A DNA stretch of 23,508 bases. Source: an uncultured Prevotellaceae bacterium. Lineage in GTDB: Bacteria > Bacteroidota > Bacteroidia > Bacteroidales > Bacteroidaceae. Numbering within the stretch: position 1 is the first letter of the stretch; every line of letters starts with the position of its first letter. The position numbers and the translations under genes are program-made. Under the pieces are notes generated by a model, which did not search any database, had not been told where the DNA came from, and saw nothing but the letters and a program-made list of their open reading frames with translations. Positions 8,018 to 16,748 of the stretch are shown here, piece after piece. The stretch spans positions 1-23,508 of the forward strand of contig USTH01000022.1 in the NCBI GenBank assembly GCA_900557555.1, read 5' to 3'.

Positions 8018-8989
8018 CTATCCGCCTGTCAGTGTGTAGGCCAGATAGATTAAATATACAGCCAGCAGAAATAAGCCTTCCCAACGATCAAGAGTGTGTT
8101 TGGAACGCATAAAAATCCATAATAGCAATGCCAAAGCTCCCATGAGAAGATAGTCAATCAGAAAACCTCGGTCGCTGTTGGTTATAGGGCAGATTGCTGC
8201 ACTAAGACCTATTCCGCACAGAATGTTGAATATGACCGAGCCGATGATGTTGCCTACAGCCATGTCTGTTTGCCCCTTTCGTGCCGCCATGACGGAAGCT
8301 GACAATTCGGGCAGGCTGGTACCTACGGCAACGATTGTCAGTCCGATGATTCGCTCAATGTCTTCGGGTGACGTGCCGAGAGTTTCGCCTATGGTGCGCG
8401 CAATGTCAGAGGCGCCATGGATGAGTATGTTTGCGCCTGTTACCATCAGAGCAAGTGAAAAGACGCATAGGGCGGCGGCTTTCCATGTCTGCATGTTCTT
8501 CTTTGTTTCAACAGGTTCTTGTGTACCTTTTTGGGCGATATTGTGTCGTGAACGTTTGATTTCCCATGCTGTATAGAAGATTATGGTCAGAACTGCTGTG
8601 ATGCCGGCAATACGGCTTATGGTTCCTGTCATTCCGATGGCCGTTAGCAACAAACATGCCGCAATCATCACTGGCATGTCTACCTTAAGTGTTTTTGTTG
8701 ATGAAGAGCACGGTGTTATAGCGGCCGTCGCTCCGAGGATAAGTGCGATGTTGGCAATGTTTGACCCCACGATGTTGCCTATGCTTAATCCAGGGCTGTT
8801 GGCCAAGGCGGCTTGCAGACTGACGAAAAGTTCTGGCATGGACGTGCCAAACCCCAAAATAGTGATGCCTATTACCATTGGGCTCAGTTTTGCTCGTTGT
8901 GCAATGCTTGTAGCTCCGTCAATGAGCCAGTCACCTCCTTTGACGAGCATCACAAACCCTGCAAGGATAAATAGTATGTTTAGTATCAT
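8018..8989 (-). CDS. Calcium/sodium antiporter, CaCA family (YrbG-like)
   Basis: This is an inner-membrane cation antiporter of the Ca2+:cation (CaCA) superfamily that would exchange Ca2+ for Na+ or H+. Two inverted alpha repeats are clear: GFGTSMPELFVSLQAA with GNIVGSNIANIALILG in the first half, and AVGTSLPELSASVMAA with GNIIGSVIFNILCGIG in the second. The acidic residues in the two GTSxPEL motifs are the ion-binding ones. About ten hydrophobic segments are split by a short hydrophilic loop rich in Lys and Glu. I chose the ATG at 8989 (323 aa, beginning MILNILFILAGF); a TTG at 9004 would add five residues. It is the last gene of the miaB-headed block, about 66 nt after the SpmA/SpmB gene. 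The ion cannot be told from sequence alone. Confidence 0.93.
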   Translation of the reverse strand: MILNILFILAGFVMLVKGGDWLIDGATSIAQRAKLSPMVIGITILGFGTSMPELFVSLQAALANSPGLSIGNIVGSNIANIALILGATAAITPCSSSTKTLKVDMPVMIAACLLLTAIGMTGTISRIAGITAVLTIIFYTAWEIKRSRHNIAQKGTQEPVETKKNMQTWKAAALCVFSLALMVTGANILIHGASDIARTIGETLGTSPEDIERIIGLTIVAVGTSLPELSASVMAARKGQTDMAVGNIIGSVIFNILCGIGLSAAICPITNSDRGFLIDYLLMGALALLLWIFMRSKHTLDRWEGLFLLAVYLIYLAYTLTGG

Positions 8990-9055
8990 AATTCTTGTTT
9001 GCAAAAAATGTTATAACGTAGGAAACATGTGGTGTATAGTAGGCTGCAGATGGTT

Positions 9056-10291
9056 TCAAGGGTTAAAAAACAGGTAGCAGATGAAGATTGCCGCAACAAC
9101 TCCAATAAGGTCTGCCAGCAGTCCGCAGACCACGGCATGACGTGTTTTGCTTATGCCTACAGCGCCAAAATAGACCGCCAGTATGTAGAATGTAGTGTCG
9201 GTGCTACCTTGGAAGATGCAGCTTAGCCGCCCTACAAACGAATCAGCACCCCATGTGGTCATGGTATCAATCATCATTCCGCGCGCTCCGCTGCCAGAAA
9301 GGGGTTTCATCAAGGCTGTAGGGAGTGCTCCGACCCAGTCTGTTGCTATGCCCAGGCTTTCAAATGCCCTCTGCAATCCCTCTACAAGCCAATCCATTGC
9401 TCCTGACGCTCTGAAAACCCCAATGCCTACCAACATAGCAACAAGGTATGGGATAATCCTCACAGCGGTTTGAAACCCTTCTTTTGCGCCCTCTATGAAT
9501 GCGTCGTAGGCATTGATGCGTTTCCTTATTCCTGAAATCAGAAAGATCATTATTATAACCATCAGCAGAATGTTGGCCGAATTGCCAGCCACAGTGCCCA
9601 TTGCTGTTTGGTCCATGCGCGAAAAGCCCCATATAATTGCTGCAATAGTCAGGCACGCCCCTCCAAGAGTTAGGATTATGGTGCGATTGAACAGGTTAAT
9701 TTTCTGGTAAATGGAAGTTATGATGACACCTCCGATGGTGGAGGCAAATGTGGCGAGCAGTATAGGCAGGAACACGTCGGTTGGTTGTGCCGCCCCCAGT
9801 TGTGCTCTGTATACCAGAATGGAAATCGGCACGATAGTCAGTCCGCTGGTGTTTAGCACCAGAAACATTATCATGGGGTTGGTGGCGGTGTCTTTTCGGG
9901 TATTGAGAGCCTGCAGGCCTTCCATGGTTTTCAGTCCGAGCGGTGTGGCTGCGTTGTCCAGTCCGAGCATGTTGGCAGAGATGTTCATGAACATATTCCC
10001 GAAGACGGGATGATTTTTGGGAACGTCAGGAAAGAGTTTTGTCATCACAGGGCTGAGGATTCTTGCCAAAGCGTTGATAAGTCCTCCTTTTTCTCCAATT
10101 TTCATGATGCCGAGCCACAGTGACAGCACTCCTGTCAATCCCAGGCTGATTTCAAATGCGGTTTTGGCCGTTTCGAAAGTTGAATTCATCATGTCGGGAA
10201 ACACTTCGGTATCACCGAAGAAACATAGTTTGATGGCTCCGATTAGAAAAGCTATGCAAAAGAATGAAATCCAGATATAGTTGAGTACCAT
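9056..10291 (-). CDS. Fused SpmA/SpmB-like nucleoside-recognition (Gate) membrane protein
   Basis: This 411-aa integral membrane protein corresponds to spore maturation proteins SpmA and SpmB joined end to end. Each half belongs to the nucleoside-recognition/Gate family. The first half carries GNMFMNISANMLGLDNAATPLGLK, written here only as its core NMLGLDNAATPLG; the second half carries MKPLSGSGARGMM and FQGSTDTTFYILAVYFGAVG. Roughly ten membrane segments are visible. In Bacillus the pair affects spore-core dehydration, but Bacteroidales do not sporulate, so the role here is unknown and transport is only a guess. The start lies 2 nt after the folK stop, so the two are probably translated together. 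Confidence 0.88.
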   Translation of the reverse strand: MVLNYIWISFFCIAFLIGAIKLCFFGDTEVFPDMMNSTFETAKTAFEISLGLTGVLSLWLGIMKIGEKGGLINALARILSPVMTKLFPDVPKNHPVFGNMFMNISANMLGLDNAATPLGLKTMEGLQALNTRKDTATNPMIMFLVLNTSGLTIVPISILVYRAQLGAAQPTDVFLPILLATFASTIGGVIITSIYQKINLFNRTIILTLGGACLTIAAIIWGFSRMDQTAMGTVAGNSANILLMVIIMIFLISGIRKRINAYDAFIEGAKEGFQTAVRIIPYLVAMLVGIGVFRASGAMDWLVEGLQRAFESLGIATDWVGALPTALMKPLSGSGARGMMIDTMTTWGADSFVGRLSCIFQGSTDTTFYILAVYFGAVGISKTRHAVVCGLLADLIGVVAAIFICYLFFNP

Positions 10292-10293
10292 GT

Positions 10294-10815
10294 TCAGTGG
10301 TTGTTTTGGTTGTATGTCTTTCCTTGCAGTTCTTCAAGCAGTTGTGCGATGGTTTTGTGCAGGGTTGGGTGTAGGTAGTATGGTGCTATTTCTGCAAGTG
10401 GTTGCAGCACGAAGGACCTTATGTTGATTTGTGGGTGTGGTATTGTCAGGTCAGGGGTGGAGAGTGTCATGTCATCGTAGAATAGAATATCGATGTCGAT
10501 AATACGGTCTTGATATTGACAGTCGTGGCTCTTGGCAGTGCGTCCCATCTTGATTTCAATGTCTTGAGTGGTGGAGAGCAGTTGCTGTGGTGTCAGTTCC
10601 GTCCGAAAAGAGGCCGCCGCATTGAGGAATGTATTTTCCGAAGCAAATCCCCATGGTTTGGTGCTGACAAAAGACGAACACTTCAGGAGTGTTCCTATTT
10701 GCTCCTGAAGTGCGTGGATTGCCTTGTTTAGATTGTTGTGCAGCTGTTGTTGTCTGTCGGTACATTGTCCGCAGCACAGATTTGTACCCAATCCTATGTA
10801 TGCAAGGTGTGGCAT
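10294..10815 (-). CDS. folK: 2-amino-4-hydroxy-6-hydroxymethyldihydropteridine pyrophosphokinase
   Basis: FolK (HPPK) moves pyrophosphate from ATP to 6-hydroxymethyl-7,8-dihydropterin, preparing it for condensation with p-aminobenzoate in folate synthesis. Visible motifs are GLGTNL near the N-terminus, FLNAA, the Mg-ATP motif DRIIDIDILFYDD, and IPHPQINIRSFVLQPLAEI. At 173 aa it is a stand-alone HPPK, not fused to FolP or FolB. An inserted Cys/Gln-rich stretch (CCGQCTDRQQQ) follows the first strand. It is 17 nt after queA and 2 nt before the SpmA/SpmB gene. Confidence 0.95.
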   Translation of the reverse strand: MPHLAYIGLGTNLCCGQCTDRQQQLHNNLNKAIHALQEQIGTLLKCSSFVSTKPWGFASENTFLNAAASFRTELTPQQLLSTTQDIEIKMGRTAKSHDCQYQDRIIDIDILFYDDMTLSTPDLTIPHPQINIRSFVLQPLAEIAPYYLHPTLHKTIAQLLEELQGKTYNQNNH

Positions 10816-10832
10816 TGCATCTTGAGTCTGTG

Positions 10833-11885
10833 TCAGTCTACAATCAACATTACGTCACCGTAGATGCCGAATCTGTATCCTTCCTTTACGGCAATGGCAT
10901 AGGCGTCCATCGTGTTGTCGTATCCACCAAATGCTGCTGTAAGCATGAGAAGCGTGCTTTCTGGTGTATAGAAGTTGGCAAGCATCGAGGTTGCTATGTT
11001 GAAGCTGTATTGCGGGAAGATGAACTTGTTGGTCCAGCCATCAAAGGGTTTGATGTGGTGCTGGGTATCACATGCGCTTTCTATGGCGCGTTGTGTTGTT
11101 GTGCCTATGGCCAGCACCTGTCTGTTGGCGTCTTTGGCTTGATTGACTATTTTGCAGCATTCTTCGTTGATGTGCATTTCCTCTGAGTCCATCTTGTGTT
11201 TTGTGAGGTCTTCCACGTCTGTTTTGTTGAAGTTGCTTTGTCCGCAGTGTAGTGTCAGGAAAGCGGAGTTAATGCCTAATATCTCCATTTTCTTGAGTGT
11301 AATGCGTGAGAAGTGCATGCCGGTGGCAGGCGCTGTTGTTGCGCCTTCGTTTTTGGCAAACACGCATTGGAAGTCTTCAAGGTCTTGTTCTGTGGGATCT
11401 CGTCTTATGTATGATGGCAGCGGTGCAGCCCCCAGAGCATAGAGGTCTTTTTTGAACTCTTCATGTGTGCCGTCGTACAGAAACCTAAGTGTTCGTCCGC
11501 GGCTTGTAGTGTTGTCTATCACTTCAGCTACCAAAGAGTCGTCTTCGCCAAAATACAGTTTGTTGCCAATGCGTATCTTGCGTGCGGGATCTACGGTCAC
11601 ATCCCAGAGGCGGTCTTCTTTATTCAGTTCTCTGCGCAGGAATACCTCGATGCGTGCTCCTGTACGTTCTTTATTGCCATAGAGACGTGCAGGCAGTACT
11701 TTTGTGTCGTTGAAGACAAAGACGTCTCCTTCGTCAAAATACGAAAGCAGGTCGTTGAACATCTTGTGTTCCATTTTGCCCGTCTTGCGATGCAGCACAA
11801 GCATTCGGCAGCCGTCACGAAAAGGGTCTGCTTCTTGTGCAATGAGTTCTTCCGGTAGTTTGAACTTAAAATTAGATAGTTTCAT
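10833..11885 (-). CDS. queA: S-adenosylmethionine:tRNA ribosyltransferase-isomerase
   Basis: QueA transfers and isomerises the ribosyl part of SAM onto preQ1 in the anticodon of GUN tRNAs, giving epoxyqueuosine. The sequence shows the family's conserved blocks: the start MKLSNFKFKLPEELIAQ, VFNDTKVLPARLYG, PLPSYIRR, the ATTAPATGMHF segment and GTTTQRAIES followed by FIFPQYSFN. Length of 350 aa is usual. It follows truB by 44 nt and precedes folK by 17 nt. The other tRNA-modifying enzymes MiaB and TruB are in the same block. No queuosine riboswitch was seen in the gap upstream. Confidence 0.96.
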   Translation of the reverse strand: MKLSNFKFKLPEELIAQEADPFRDGCRMLVLHRKTGKMEHKMFNDLLSYFDEGDVFVFNDTKVLPARLYGNKERTGARIEVFLRRELNKEDRLWDVTVDPARKIRIGNKLYFGEDDSLVAEVIDNTTSRGRTLRFLYDGTHEEFKKDLYALGAAPLPSYIRRDPTEQDLEDFQCVFAKNEGATTAPATGMHFSRITLKKMEILGINSAFLTLHCGQSNFNKTDVEDLTKHKMDSEEMHINEECCKIVNQAKDANRQVLAIGTTTQRAIESACDTQHHIKPFDGWTNKFIFPQYSFNIATSMLANFYTPESTLLMLTAAFGGYDNTMDAYAIAVKEGYRFGIYGDVMLIVD

Positions 11886-11929
11886 GTGTTATGATGGAAT
11901 TTTGTTGCTTTTCGGGAAAAGATGTGAGT

Positions 11930-12628
11930 CTATACCATTGGCTCAATATTGATGGCATCAAGCCATTGTGGAAACTCTTCGAGTGTAAGGCACTGGTCGA
12001 GATGGAAGTCGCCAATGCGTGTGCGTTGCAGGTCTGTGAGATAGGCTCCGCTGTTGAGGGCTATGCCTATGTCGCGTGCCAAAGCCCTTATGTAAGTGCC
12101 TTTGCTGCATACCACGCGTATGGTCAGCATGGGCTTTTCATAGCTTATCGTTTCTATTTCGTCAATGGTCAGCGTTTTAGGTTTCAGCTTGACTTCTTGC
12201 CCGTTTCGCGCCAGATTAAAGGCTCTCACGCCTTTTATTTTGCATGCAGAGTAGGCTGGTGGTGTCTGCTCTATTGTGCCGACAAAGCTTTTCAGCACAG
12301 TGTCGATGCGTTGCCGTGTGATGTGTTCTGTGGGGTAGACTGCATCTTCGGGATGTTCCATGTCAAAACTTGGTGTAGTGGCTCCGAGTTTGAGTGTGGC
12401 AACATACTCCTTGGTGTGACTTTGCAGTTCTTCGATTCTTTTTGTTGCCTTGCCTGTGCAGAGTAGCAACACTCCTGTTGCGAGCGGATCAAGTGTACCA
12501 GCATGGCCAATCTTTATCTTTGTGCCGAGTTTTTGTGTAAGTAACCATCTCACGCGTGCCACCAAACCGAACGAGGTCCACTCCTTGGGTTTGTTGAAGG
12601 CAAGGACTTCTCCTGTATAGAAATTCAT
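11930..12628 (-). CDS. truB: tRNA pseudouridine(55) synthase
   Basis: TruB isomerises U55 in the T-loop of elongator tRNAs and also acts as a tRNA chaperone. The catalytic block is HAGTLDPLATGVLL, with Asp47 as the nucleophile. The second signature SYEKPMLTIRVVCSKGTYIR lies in the C-terminal half. I selected the ATG at 12628 (232 aa, beginning MNFYTGEVLAFNKP, the typical Bacteroidetes opening). The frame extends to 12667, but that would overlap uppP and add atypical residues; the chosen start leaves 13 nt after the uppP stop. The protein is short at its C-terminus compared with E. coli TruB (314 aa), as expected for homologues lacking the PUA domain. Confidence 0.95.
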   Translation of the reverse strand: MNFYTGEVLAFNKPKEWTSFGLVARVRWLLTQKLGTKIKIGHAGTLDPLATGVLLLCTGKATKRIEELQSHTKEYVATLKLGATTPSFDMEHPEDAVYPTEHITRQRIDTVLKSFVGTIEQTPPAYSACKIKGVRAFNLARNGQEVKLKPKTLTIDEIETISYEKPMLTIRVVCSKGTYIRALARDIGIALNSGAYLTDLQRTRIGDFHLDQCLTLEEFPQWLDAINIEPMV

Positions 12629-12641
12629 GGCAGTGAACTGT

Positions 12642-13451
12642 CTATGACAATATGTTGTAGGCGACAATCACCGCTCCGACAATGGCACAATAGGCTGCGA
12701 AATATATCAACTTGCACTTCTTAACGAGAGCAATCATGCACTTGCAGGCAAAACACCCAGAAACGAAAGCGGCCAGAAATCCCACAATCAGTGACATTGT
12801 TGGAATGGCAGCCTCACTGCCAGTACTGGCACTTATAATATCCTTACATTCCAGTATGGCCTCTCCGAGTATGGGCGGTATTACCATAAGGAACGAGAAT
12901 TGCGCAAGGTTTTTGCGGCTGTTGCCTAATAGCAGTCCGGTGGCGATTGTCGATCCGCTTCGTGACAGACCAGGCAATACAGCCAAGGCCTGTGCTATGC
13001 CTATCACAAATGCGTTAGAGGGGCTGATGTGCTCTTTTTCCTTGGGTTTATAGAAGTGTGTGAGGGCCAATAGGGCAGCTGTGACCAACAGGCATACTCC
13101 TGTTACTGCCAGCGCATGACCCTCATAGAGGGCTTCGACCTGCTCCTTGAACAGCAACCCTACGATACCCACTGGTATCATTGAGATGATGATGTTGATG
13201 ACATAGCGAGTTTCGTCGTTGAGCTTTCCTTTAAACAGCCCTTTAAAAATCCAAGCTATTTCTTTCCATAATACTACTATTGTAGAGAGTACTGTGGCCA
13301 CGTGTACCATTATGTCGAATGTCAGTCCACCATCGGCGGCAGAACCGCCAAGTAATGCCTTGCCAATTTCCAAATGTCCGCTGCTGCTTACAGGCAGATA
13401 TTCGGTCAGTCCCTGTATGAGCCCGAGAATGAGGGCGTGTAGTGTATCCAT
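12642..13451 (-). CDS. uppP: Undecaprenyl-diphosphate phosphatase (UppP/BacA)
   Basis: UppP removes a phosphate from undecaprenyl pyrophosphate to recycle the lipid carrier for peptidoglycan and O-antigen synthesis; excess protein gives bacitracin resistance. The two inverted catalytic motifs are clear: GLIQGLTEYLPVSSSGHLEI near the N-terminus (Glu and Ser/His active-site residues) and LPGLSRSGSTIATGLLLG around the middle. Eight or so hydrophobic segments are present. 269 aa is normal. It lies between the DUF3098 gene (48 nt upstream) and truB, the order seen in other Bacteroidales with ftsX further upstream. Confidence 0.96.
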   Translation of the reverse strand: MDTLHALILGLIQGLTEYLPVSSSGHLEIGKALLGGSAADGGLTFDIMVHVATVLSTIVVLWKEIAWIFKGLFKGKLNDETRYVINIIISMIPVGIVGLLFKEQVEALYEGHALAVTGVCLLVTAALLALTHFYKPKEKEHISPSNAFVIGIAQALAVLPGLSRSGSTIATGLLLGNSRKNLAQFSFLMVIPPILGEAILECKDIISASTGSEAAIPTMSLIVGFLAAFVSGCFACKCMIALVKKCKLIYFAAYCAIVGAVIVAYNILS

Positions 13452-13499
13452 CTTTTATGTGTGTGTTAGTTTGCCGTCAGCCATAGGCGTTGGTTGGCG

Positions 13500-13811
13500 T
13501 TATTGTTTAGGCGTGCAGTCGTTCTTGTGGTAGAGAATGGCCACTATTATGAACAGAAATCCAAACAGACAGACCATGGGTGCCACTTTGATGTGCATTG
13601 TGTTGAAAATTTCGGGATCGTATGCCTGTGGTGTCGACGAATTGCCGGAAAGCAGAATAAACCCGATCAGAATTATCGCCATGCCGATAGCAAGTAATAT
13701 GTAGTTTGTCTTGCTGAAGGCCAAGATGTTAGCGCCTTTGTTGGCTTGGTTTCCTTTGTTTTCTGTTGTTTTTGAAGCTTGCGGCTGTTTCTTGTAATTT
13801 GTCTGTGCCAT
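13500..13811 (-). CDS. DUF3098 family small membrane protein
   Basis: This 103-aa protein of unknown function has a hydrophilic, Lys/Gln/Asn-rich N-terminal tail of about 30 residues, then two hydrophobic segments (around residues 38-54, YILLAIGMAIILIGFIL, and 77-92, APMVCLFGFLFIIVAI) joined by a loop containing YDPEIFNTMHIKVAP. This matches the DUF3098 family, which in Bacteroidetes sits consistently between ftsX and uppP. Its placement suggests a link to division or envelope synthesis, but no function is established. Gaps of 42 nt to ftsX and 48 nt to uppP are compatible with one transcript. Confidence 0.88.
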   Translation of the reverse strand: MAQTNYKKQPQASKTTENKGNQANKGANILAFSKTNYILLAIGMAIILIGFILLSGNSSTPQAYDPEIFNTMHIKVAPMVCLFGFLFIIVAILYHKNDCTPKQ

Positions 13812-13853
13812 ATTTGCGTGATATGTGATAAGAGTTTTGGTTATCGAGAGTTG

Positions 13854-14726
13854 TTATGAGCGGAAGATGCGGTGGCGTGTCATCTTCAAGTATCGTGTAA
13901 CTGACACGTAAGCTGAAATCCATGTAAGCAGCAGTCCGCAGACGACGACAGCCCCGACGGTGCACGCTATAACACGTGTAGTGATAAGAGTCTGGATGTC
14001 AGGTTCGTAGCGAACGAGGTAATATCCTCCAGTGGCAATAATCATAATTGCTATCAGTGCAGATGCCAGCCCTATGAGAAGTGCCTTTTCAACGAATGGC
14101 CGGCGAATAAAGGCATAGCTTGCGCCCACGAGTCTCATGGTGCGTATTGTGTGGCGCCGTGCATAGACACTAAGTCGTATTGTGTTGTTTATAAGTACAA
14201 ATGAAACCATGGTGAGCAGCATTGCCACCACGAGCATAACGGTGCTAATGTGGCGAATGTTGTTGTTTAGGCTGTCCATGAGGTTTTGTGGTGCGGTGAC
14301 ATCGACAATCAGTGAGTCGGCGCGCAGGGGAGGAAGAATGGTTTTCAGCGAGTCGCTGTTGGCATAGTCTGCCTTGAGCCTCAACTCAAAGGATGCCGGC
14401 ATGGGATTGTAACCGAGAAAGTCTGACGGGTCTGTACCCAATGCCTGCGACTGTTCCTTAAGAGCCTTTTCCTTTGACACGTAGTTTAGTGAGCGTGTGC
14501 AGGGCAGGGCTCTTAGACGTGTCTGTATGTCGTGGGCTTGCTGTTGTGTGGTGTTTTCGTCAAGCATCAATGTGACAGTAAAGTTTTCCTTGAGGCTGTA
14601 TGAGAATTCGTGAGCAAAGCTGACAAAAAACACTGTCAGCCCCAACAGTATCAGCATTAGTGTAGTGCTGATGCAGGCGGTGATGGTGTTCATGCTTGTG
14701 CCTTCTGATTTTTTTTGTTTCGCCAT
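13854..14726 (-). CDS. ftsX: Cell division protein FtsX
   Basis: FtsX is the membrane half of the FtsEX complex, which couples ATP hydrolysis by FtsE to activation of cell-wall hydrolases at the septum. The 290-aa protein has the family layout: a short cytoplasmic start, TM1 (residues about 14-38), a large extracytoplasmic domain to about residue 165, and three further TM segments in the C-terminal half, with the conserved loop RHTIRTMRLVGASYAFIRRPF between TM2 and TM3, shown here by its core TMRLVGAS. FtsE is not in the window. It begins 48 nt after the miaB stop; a weak -7-like CATATTTG (14759-14766) overlaps the end of miaB. Confidence 0.93.
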   Translation of the reverse strand: MAKQKKSEGTSMNTITACISTTLMLILLGLTVFFVSFAHEFSYSLKENFTVTLMLDENTTQQQAHDIQTRLRALPCTRSLNYVSKEKALKEQSQALGTDPSDFLGYNPMPASFELRLKADYANSDSLKTILPPLRADSLIVDVTAPQNLMDSLNNNIRHISTVMLVVAMLLTMVSFVLINNTIRLSVYARRHTIRTMRLVGASYAFIRRPFVEKALLIGLASALIAIMIIATGGYYLVRYEPDIQTLITTRVIACTVGAVVVCGLLLTWISAYVSVTRYLKMTRHRIFRS

Positions 14727-14774
14727 TGTTGTGTTGTTTTTGGGGAGGTTGTCGGCTGCAAATATGTTGTTTTC

Positions 14775-16106
14775 TTATATGGTGACCGCATCCGACACCA
14801 TGCCCATCAGTGTTGCGCTGGTGGAGTTGGTGATAGTGACATTTACGGTCTGGCCTACTTTGTGTGTGTCGCGGTCGAAGATTACCACCTTGTTTTGTGA
14901 TGTTCGTCCGAAGAGTTGGTCAGCGGAGCGTTTGCTGCGCCCCTCTATCAAGACTTCAAATGTTTTGCCTACGTCTTTGGCGTTTTGTGTGCGGCTCAGT
15001 TCGTTCTGCAGCGCTATCATTTCATTTAGGCGGCGAATCTTGGTACTTTCGTCAACATCGTCCTTAAAGTGGCGTGCGGCAAAGGTGCCAGGTCGTTGGC
15101 TGTATTTGAATAGAAATGCCGAGTCGTATTGACATTGTCTCATGAGGTCGAGCGACTGCTGGTGGTCTTCTTCGGTTTCAGAGCAATATCCGCAGAACAT
15201 GTCGGTAGTCAGAGCGCAGTCAGGAATGATGCTCCTAATAGCACTCACCCGATCCAAATACCATTCGCGCGTATATTTGCGGTTCATCAGTTCCAATATG
15301 CGGTTACTGCCACTTTGCACGGGCAGATGTATATGACGGCAGATGTTTGGTGTTTGGGCAATTACGTGCAGAGTGTCATCGCTCATATCCTTGGGGTGTG
15401 AGGTGGTAAATCTGATACGCATGTCCGGAACGGTTTCTGCCACAATTGACAGCAGCTGTGGAAAGCCAACGTCTTTACCGTCTTTTTCCCAATGGTATGA
15501 GTTGACGTTCTGACCCAGAAGTGTGACTTCGCGGAAATTTTTCTGCTGAAGGTCTTTCACTTCGTTTATAATGCTCTCTACGTCACGGCTTCGTTCTCTT
15601 CCACGGGTGTAGGGTACGATGCAGTAATGACAGAAGTTGTTGCATCCACGTGTGATGCTCACAAACCCGGAGATGCGGTTGCCACCAATGCGTTGAGGTA
15701 TTATATCAGCATAGGTTTCTACAAGTGACAGCTCTGTGTCGTATGACTTTTCGCCTAATTCGGCGGCGGCCGTCAGATGAGGCAGTTTCATGTAAGAATC
15801 GGGGCCAGCCACAAGGTCAACGTTGTTGTGTCTGATGAGTTGGTCTTTTGTTCTTTCTGCCATACAGCCCAATACGCCGATGATGAATTTGCGACCGTTT
15901 CGCCGACGTGCATTAAGGGCACTGAGTCTGTGTATGATTTTCTGCTCGGCATTGTCGCGTACAGAGCATGTGTTGATGAAGACGGCATCGGCATCTTCTT
16001 CCTTGTCGCAGGTTTCATAGCCTGCCATCTTCATGATAGAAGCCACCGTTTCGCTGTCTGCCACATTCATCTGGCATCCATAGGTTTCTATATACAGTTT
16101 CTTCAT
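14775..16106 (-). CDS. miaB: tRNA-2-methylthio-N6-dimethylallyladenosine synthase MiaB
   Basis: MiaB is a radical-SAM methylthiotransferase that adds a methylthio group to i6A37 of tRNAs reading UNN codons. The N-terminal domain has the three auxiliary-cluster cysteines (YGCQMN with Cys11, NTCSVRDNAE, VLGCMAE). The radical-SAM motif is CNNFCHYCIVPYTRGRERSR. HLPVQSGSN follows, and a TRAM domain ends the protein (the KTFEVLIEG onward segment). The ATG at 16106 gives 443 aa and the typical MKKLYIETYGCQMN opening; the frame runs on to 16148 but would then include the promoter. It is the first gene of the block that ends with the antiporter. Confidence 0.96.
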   Translation of the reverse strand: MKKLYIETYGCQMNVADSETVASIMKMAGYETCDKEEDADAVFINTCSVRDNAEQKIIHRLSALNARRRNGRKFIIGVLGCMAERTKDQLIRHNNVDLVAGPDSYMKLPHLTAAAELGEKSYDTELSLVETYADIIPQRIGGNRISGFVSITRGCNNFCHYCIVPYTRGRERSRDVESIINEVKDLQQKNFREVTLLGQNVNSYHWEKDGKDVGFPQLLSIVAETVPDMRIRFTTSHPKDMSDDTLHVIAQTPNICRHIHLPVQSGSNRILELMNRKYTREWYLDRVSAIRSIIPDCALTTDMFCGYCSETEEDHQQSLDLMRQCQYDSAFLFKYSQRPGTFAARHFKDDVDESTKIRRLNEMIALQNELSRTQNAKDVGKTFEVLIEGRSKRSADQLFGRTSQNKVVIFDRDTHKVGQTVNVTITNSTSATLMGMVSDAVTI

Positions 16107-16145
16107 TTTTCTTCTGAACAAGCCAAATGTACTCGAATAATAGTG

Positions 16146-16153
16146 CAAAATTA
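16146..16153 (-). promoter_or_regulatory. -7 promoter element of miaB
   Basis: On the minus strand TAATTTTG fits TAnnTTTG and would start transcription about 33 nt before the miaB ATG. No TTG stands at the expected 19-21 nt upstream, so only the -7 part is supported. Confidence 0.5.
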
Positions 16154-16165
16154 CGGAAAAAGTTG

Positions 16166-16172
16166 TAACTTG
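16166..16172 (+). promoter_or_regulatory. Weak -7-like element of the thioesterase gene
   Basis: TAACTTG on the + strand is one base short of TAnnTTTG and lies 32 nt before the thioesterase ATG in the divergent 98-bp intergenic space. No -33 partner is seen. This is a candidate only. Confidence 0.35.
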
Positions 16173-16204
16173 CGCCTCGTTTTTCTGCTAAAAGTGCAAT
16201 TTCT

Positions 16205-16645
16205 ATGTCTAAACAAATCACTGACGAACAATTGGATATCGATTTGTCAGAACTCAACAAGACCAGCGAGGGCAGCATGGTGGCCAATTTAGGCATTACC
16301 TATACATATATCGGTACAGCTCGTGTGGAGGCACTGATGCCAGTTGATGAGCGCACTTGCCAACCTTTCGGTCTGCTCCACGGTGGGGCATCGCTGGCTT
16401 TTGCCGAGACTCTTGCCGGAGCTGGTACCATAGCGCAAATTTCGCCCGACGAGAGGGCTGTGGGTCAGCAGGTCAGCGGTCATCATGTTTCAACTGCCCT
16501 GAAAGGCGATACTGTCAAGGGGGTCGCCACTCTGATGCACCGTGGCCGCACCAGCCATGTGTGGAACGTTGACATCTTTTCCATGTCAGAGGGAAAACTT
16601 GTTTCAACGGCCAGAGTGCTCTATTGTGTTTTGAAGAAAAAGTGA
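16205..16645 (+). CDS. Hotdog-fold acyl-CoA thioesterase (PaaI/YdiI-like)
   Basis: A 146-aa single-domain hotdog thioesterase. The active-site block QPFGLLHGGASLAFAETLA (residues 53-71) carries His59 and the catalytic Glu68 of the PaaI/YdiI group. That group includes DHNA-CoA thioesterases of menaquinone synthesis, and Bacteroidales often have such a gene beside menF; here no men gene is near, so a menaquinone role is only possible. It is transcribed alone, divergently from miaB. A lone cytoplasmic enzyme of this type could equally hydrolyse other acyl- or aroyl-CoA esters. Confidence 0.9.
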   Translation: MSKQITDEQLDIDLSELNKTSEGSMVANLGITYTYIGTARVEALMPVDERTCQPFGLLHGGASLAFAETLAGAGTIAQISPDERAVGQQVSGHHVSTALKGDTVKGVATLMHRGRTSHVWNVDIFSMSEGKLVSTARVLYCVLKKK

Positions 16646-16748
16646 AAATGCGCTACACCCCAGATTTTGTATTTACGGTTCAACTTGTACTATAAACTTC
16701 TCTTCTGTCATTATAAGATATAGGATGTTTATACAGCGAGATTTTCTT

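Noticed and set aside
7802..8053. 83-codon + strand open frame between ychF and the antiporter
   Set aside because: It starts in the ychF promoter region, overlaps the antiporter end and shows no recognisable protein features.
8178..9077. Two long + strand open frames (8178-8576 and 8583-9077)
   Set aside because: Both are antisense to the antiporter gene, and their composition mirrors its hydrophobic codons.
14759..14766. Internal promoter for ftsX (CATATTTG on the minus strand)
   Set aside because: It misses the first base of the consensus and has no -33 element, so it is not listed as a feature.
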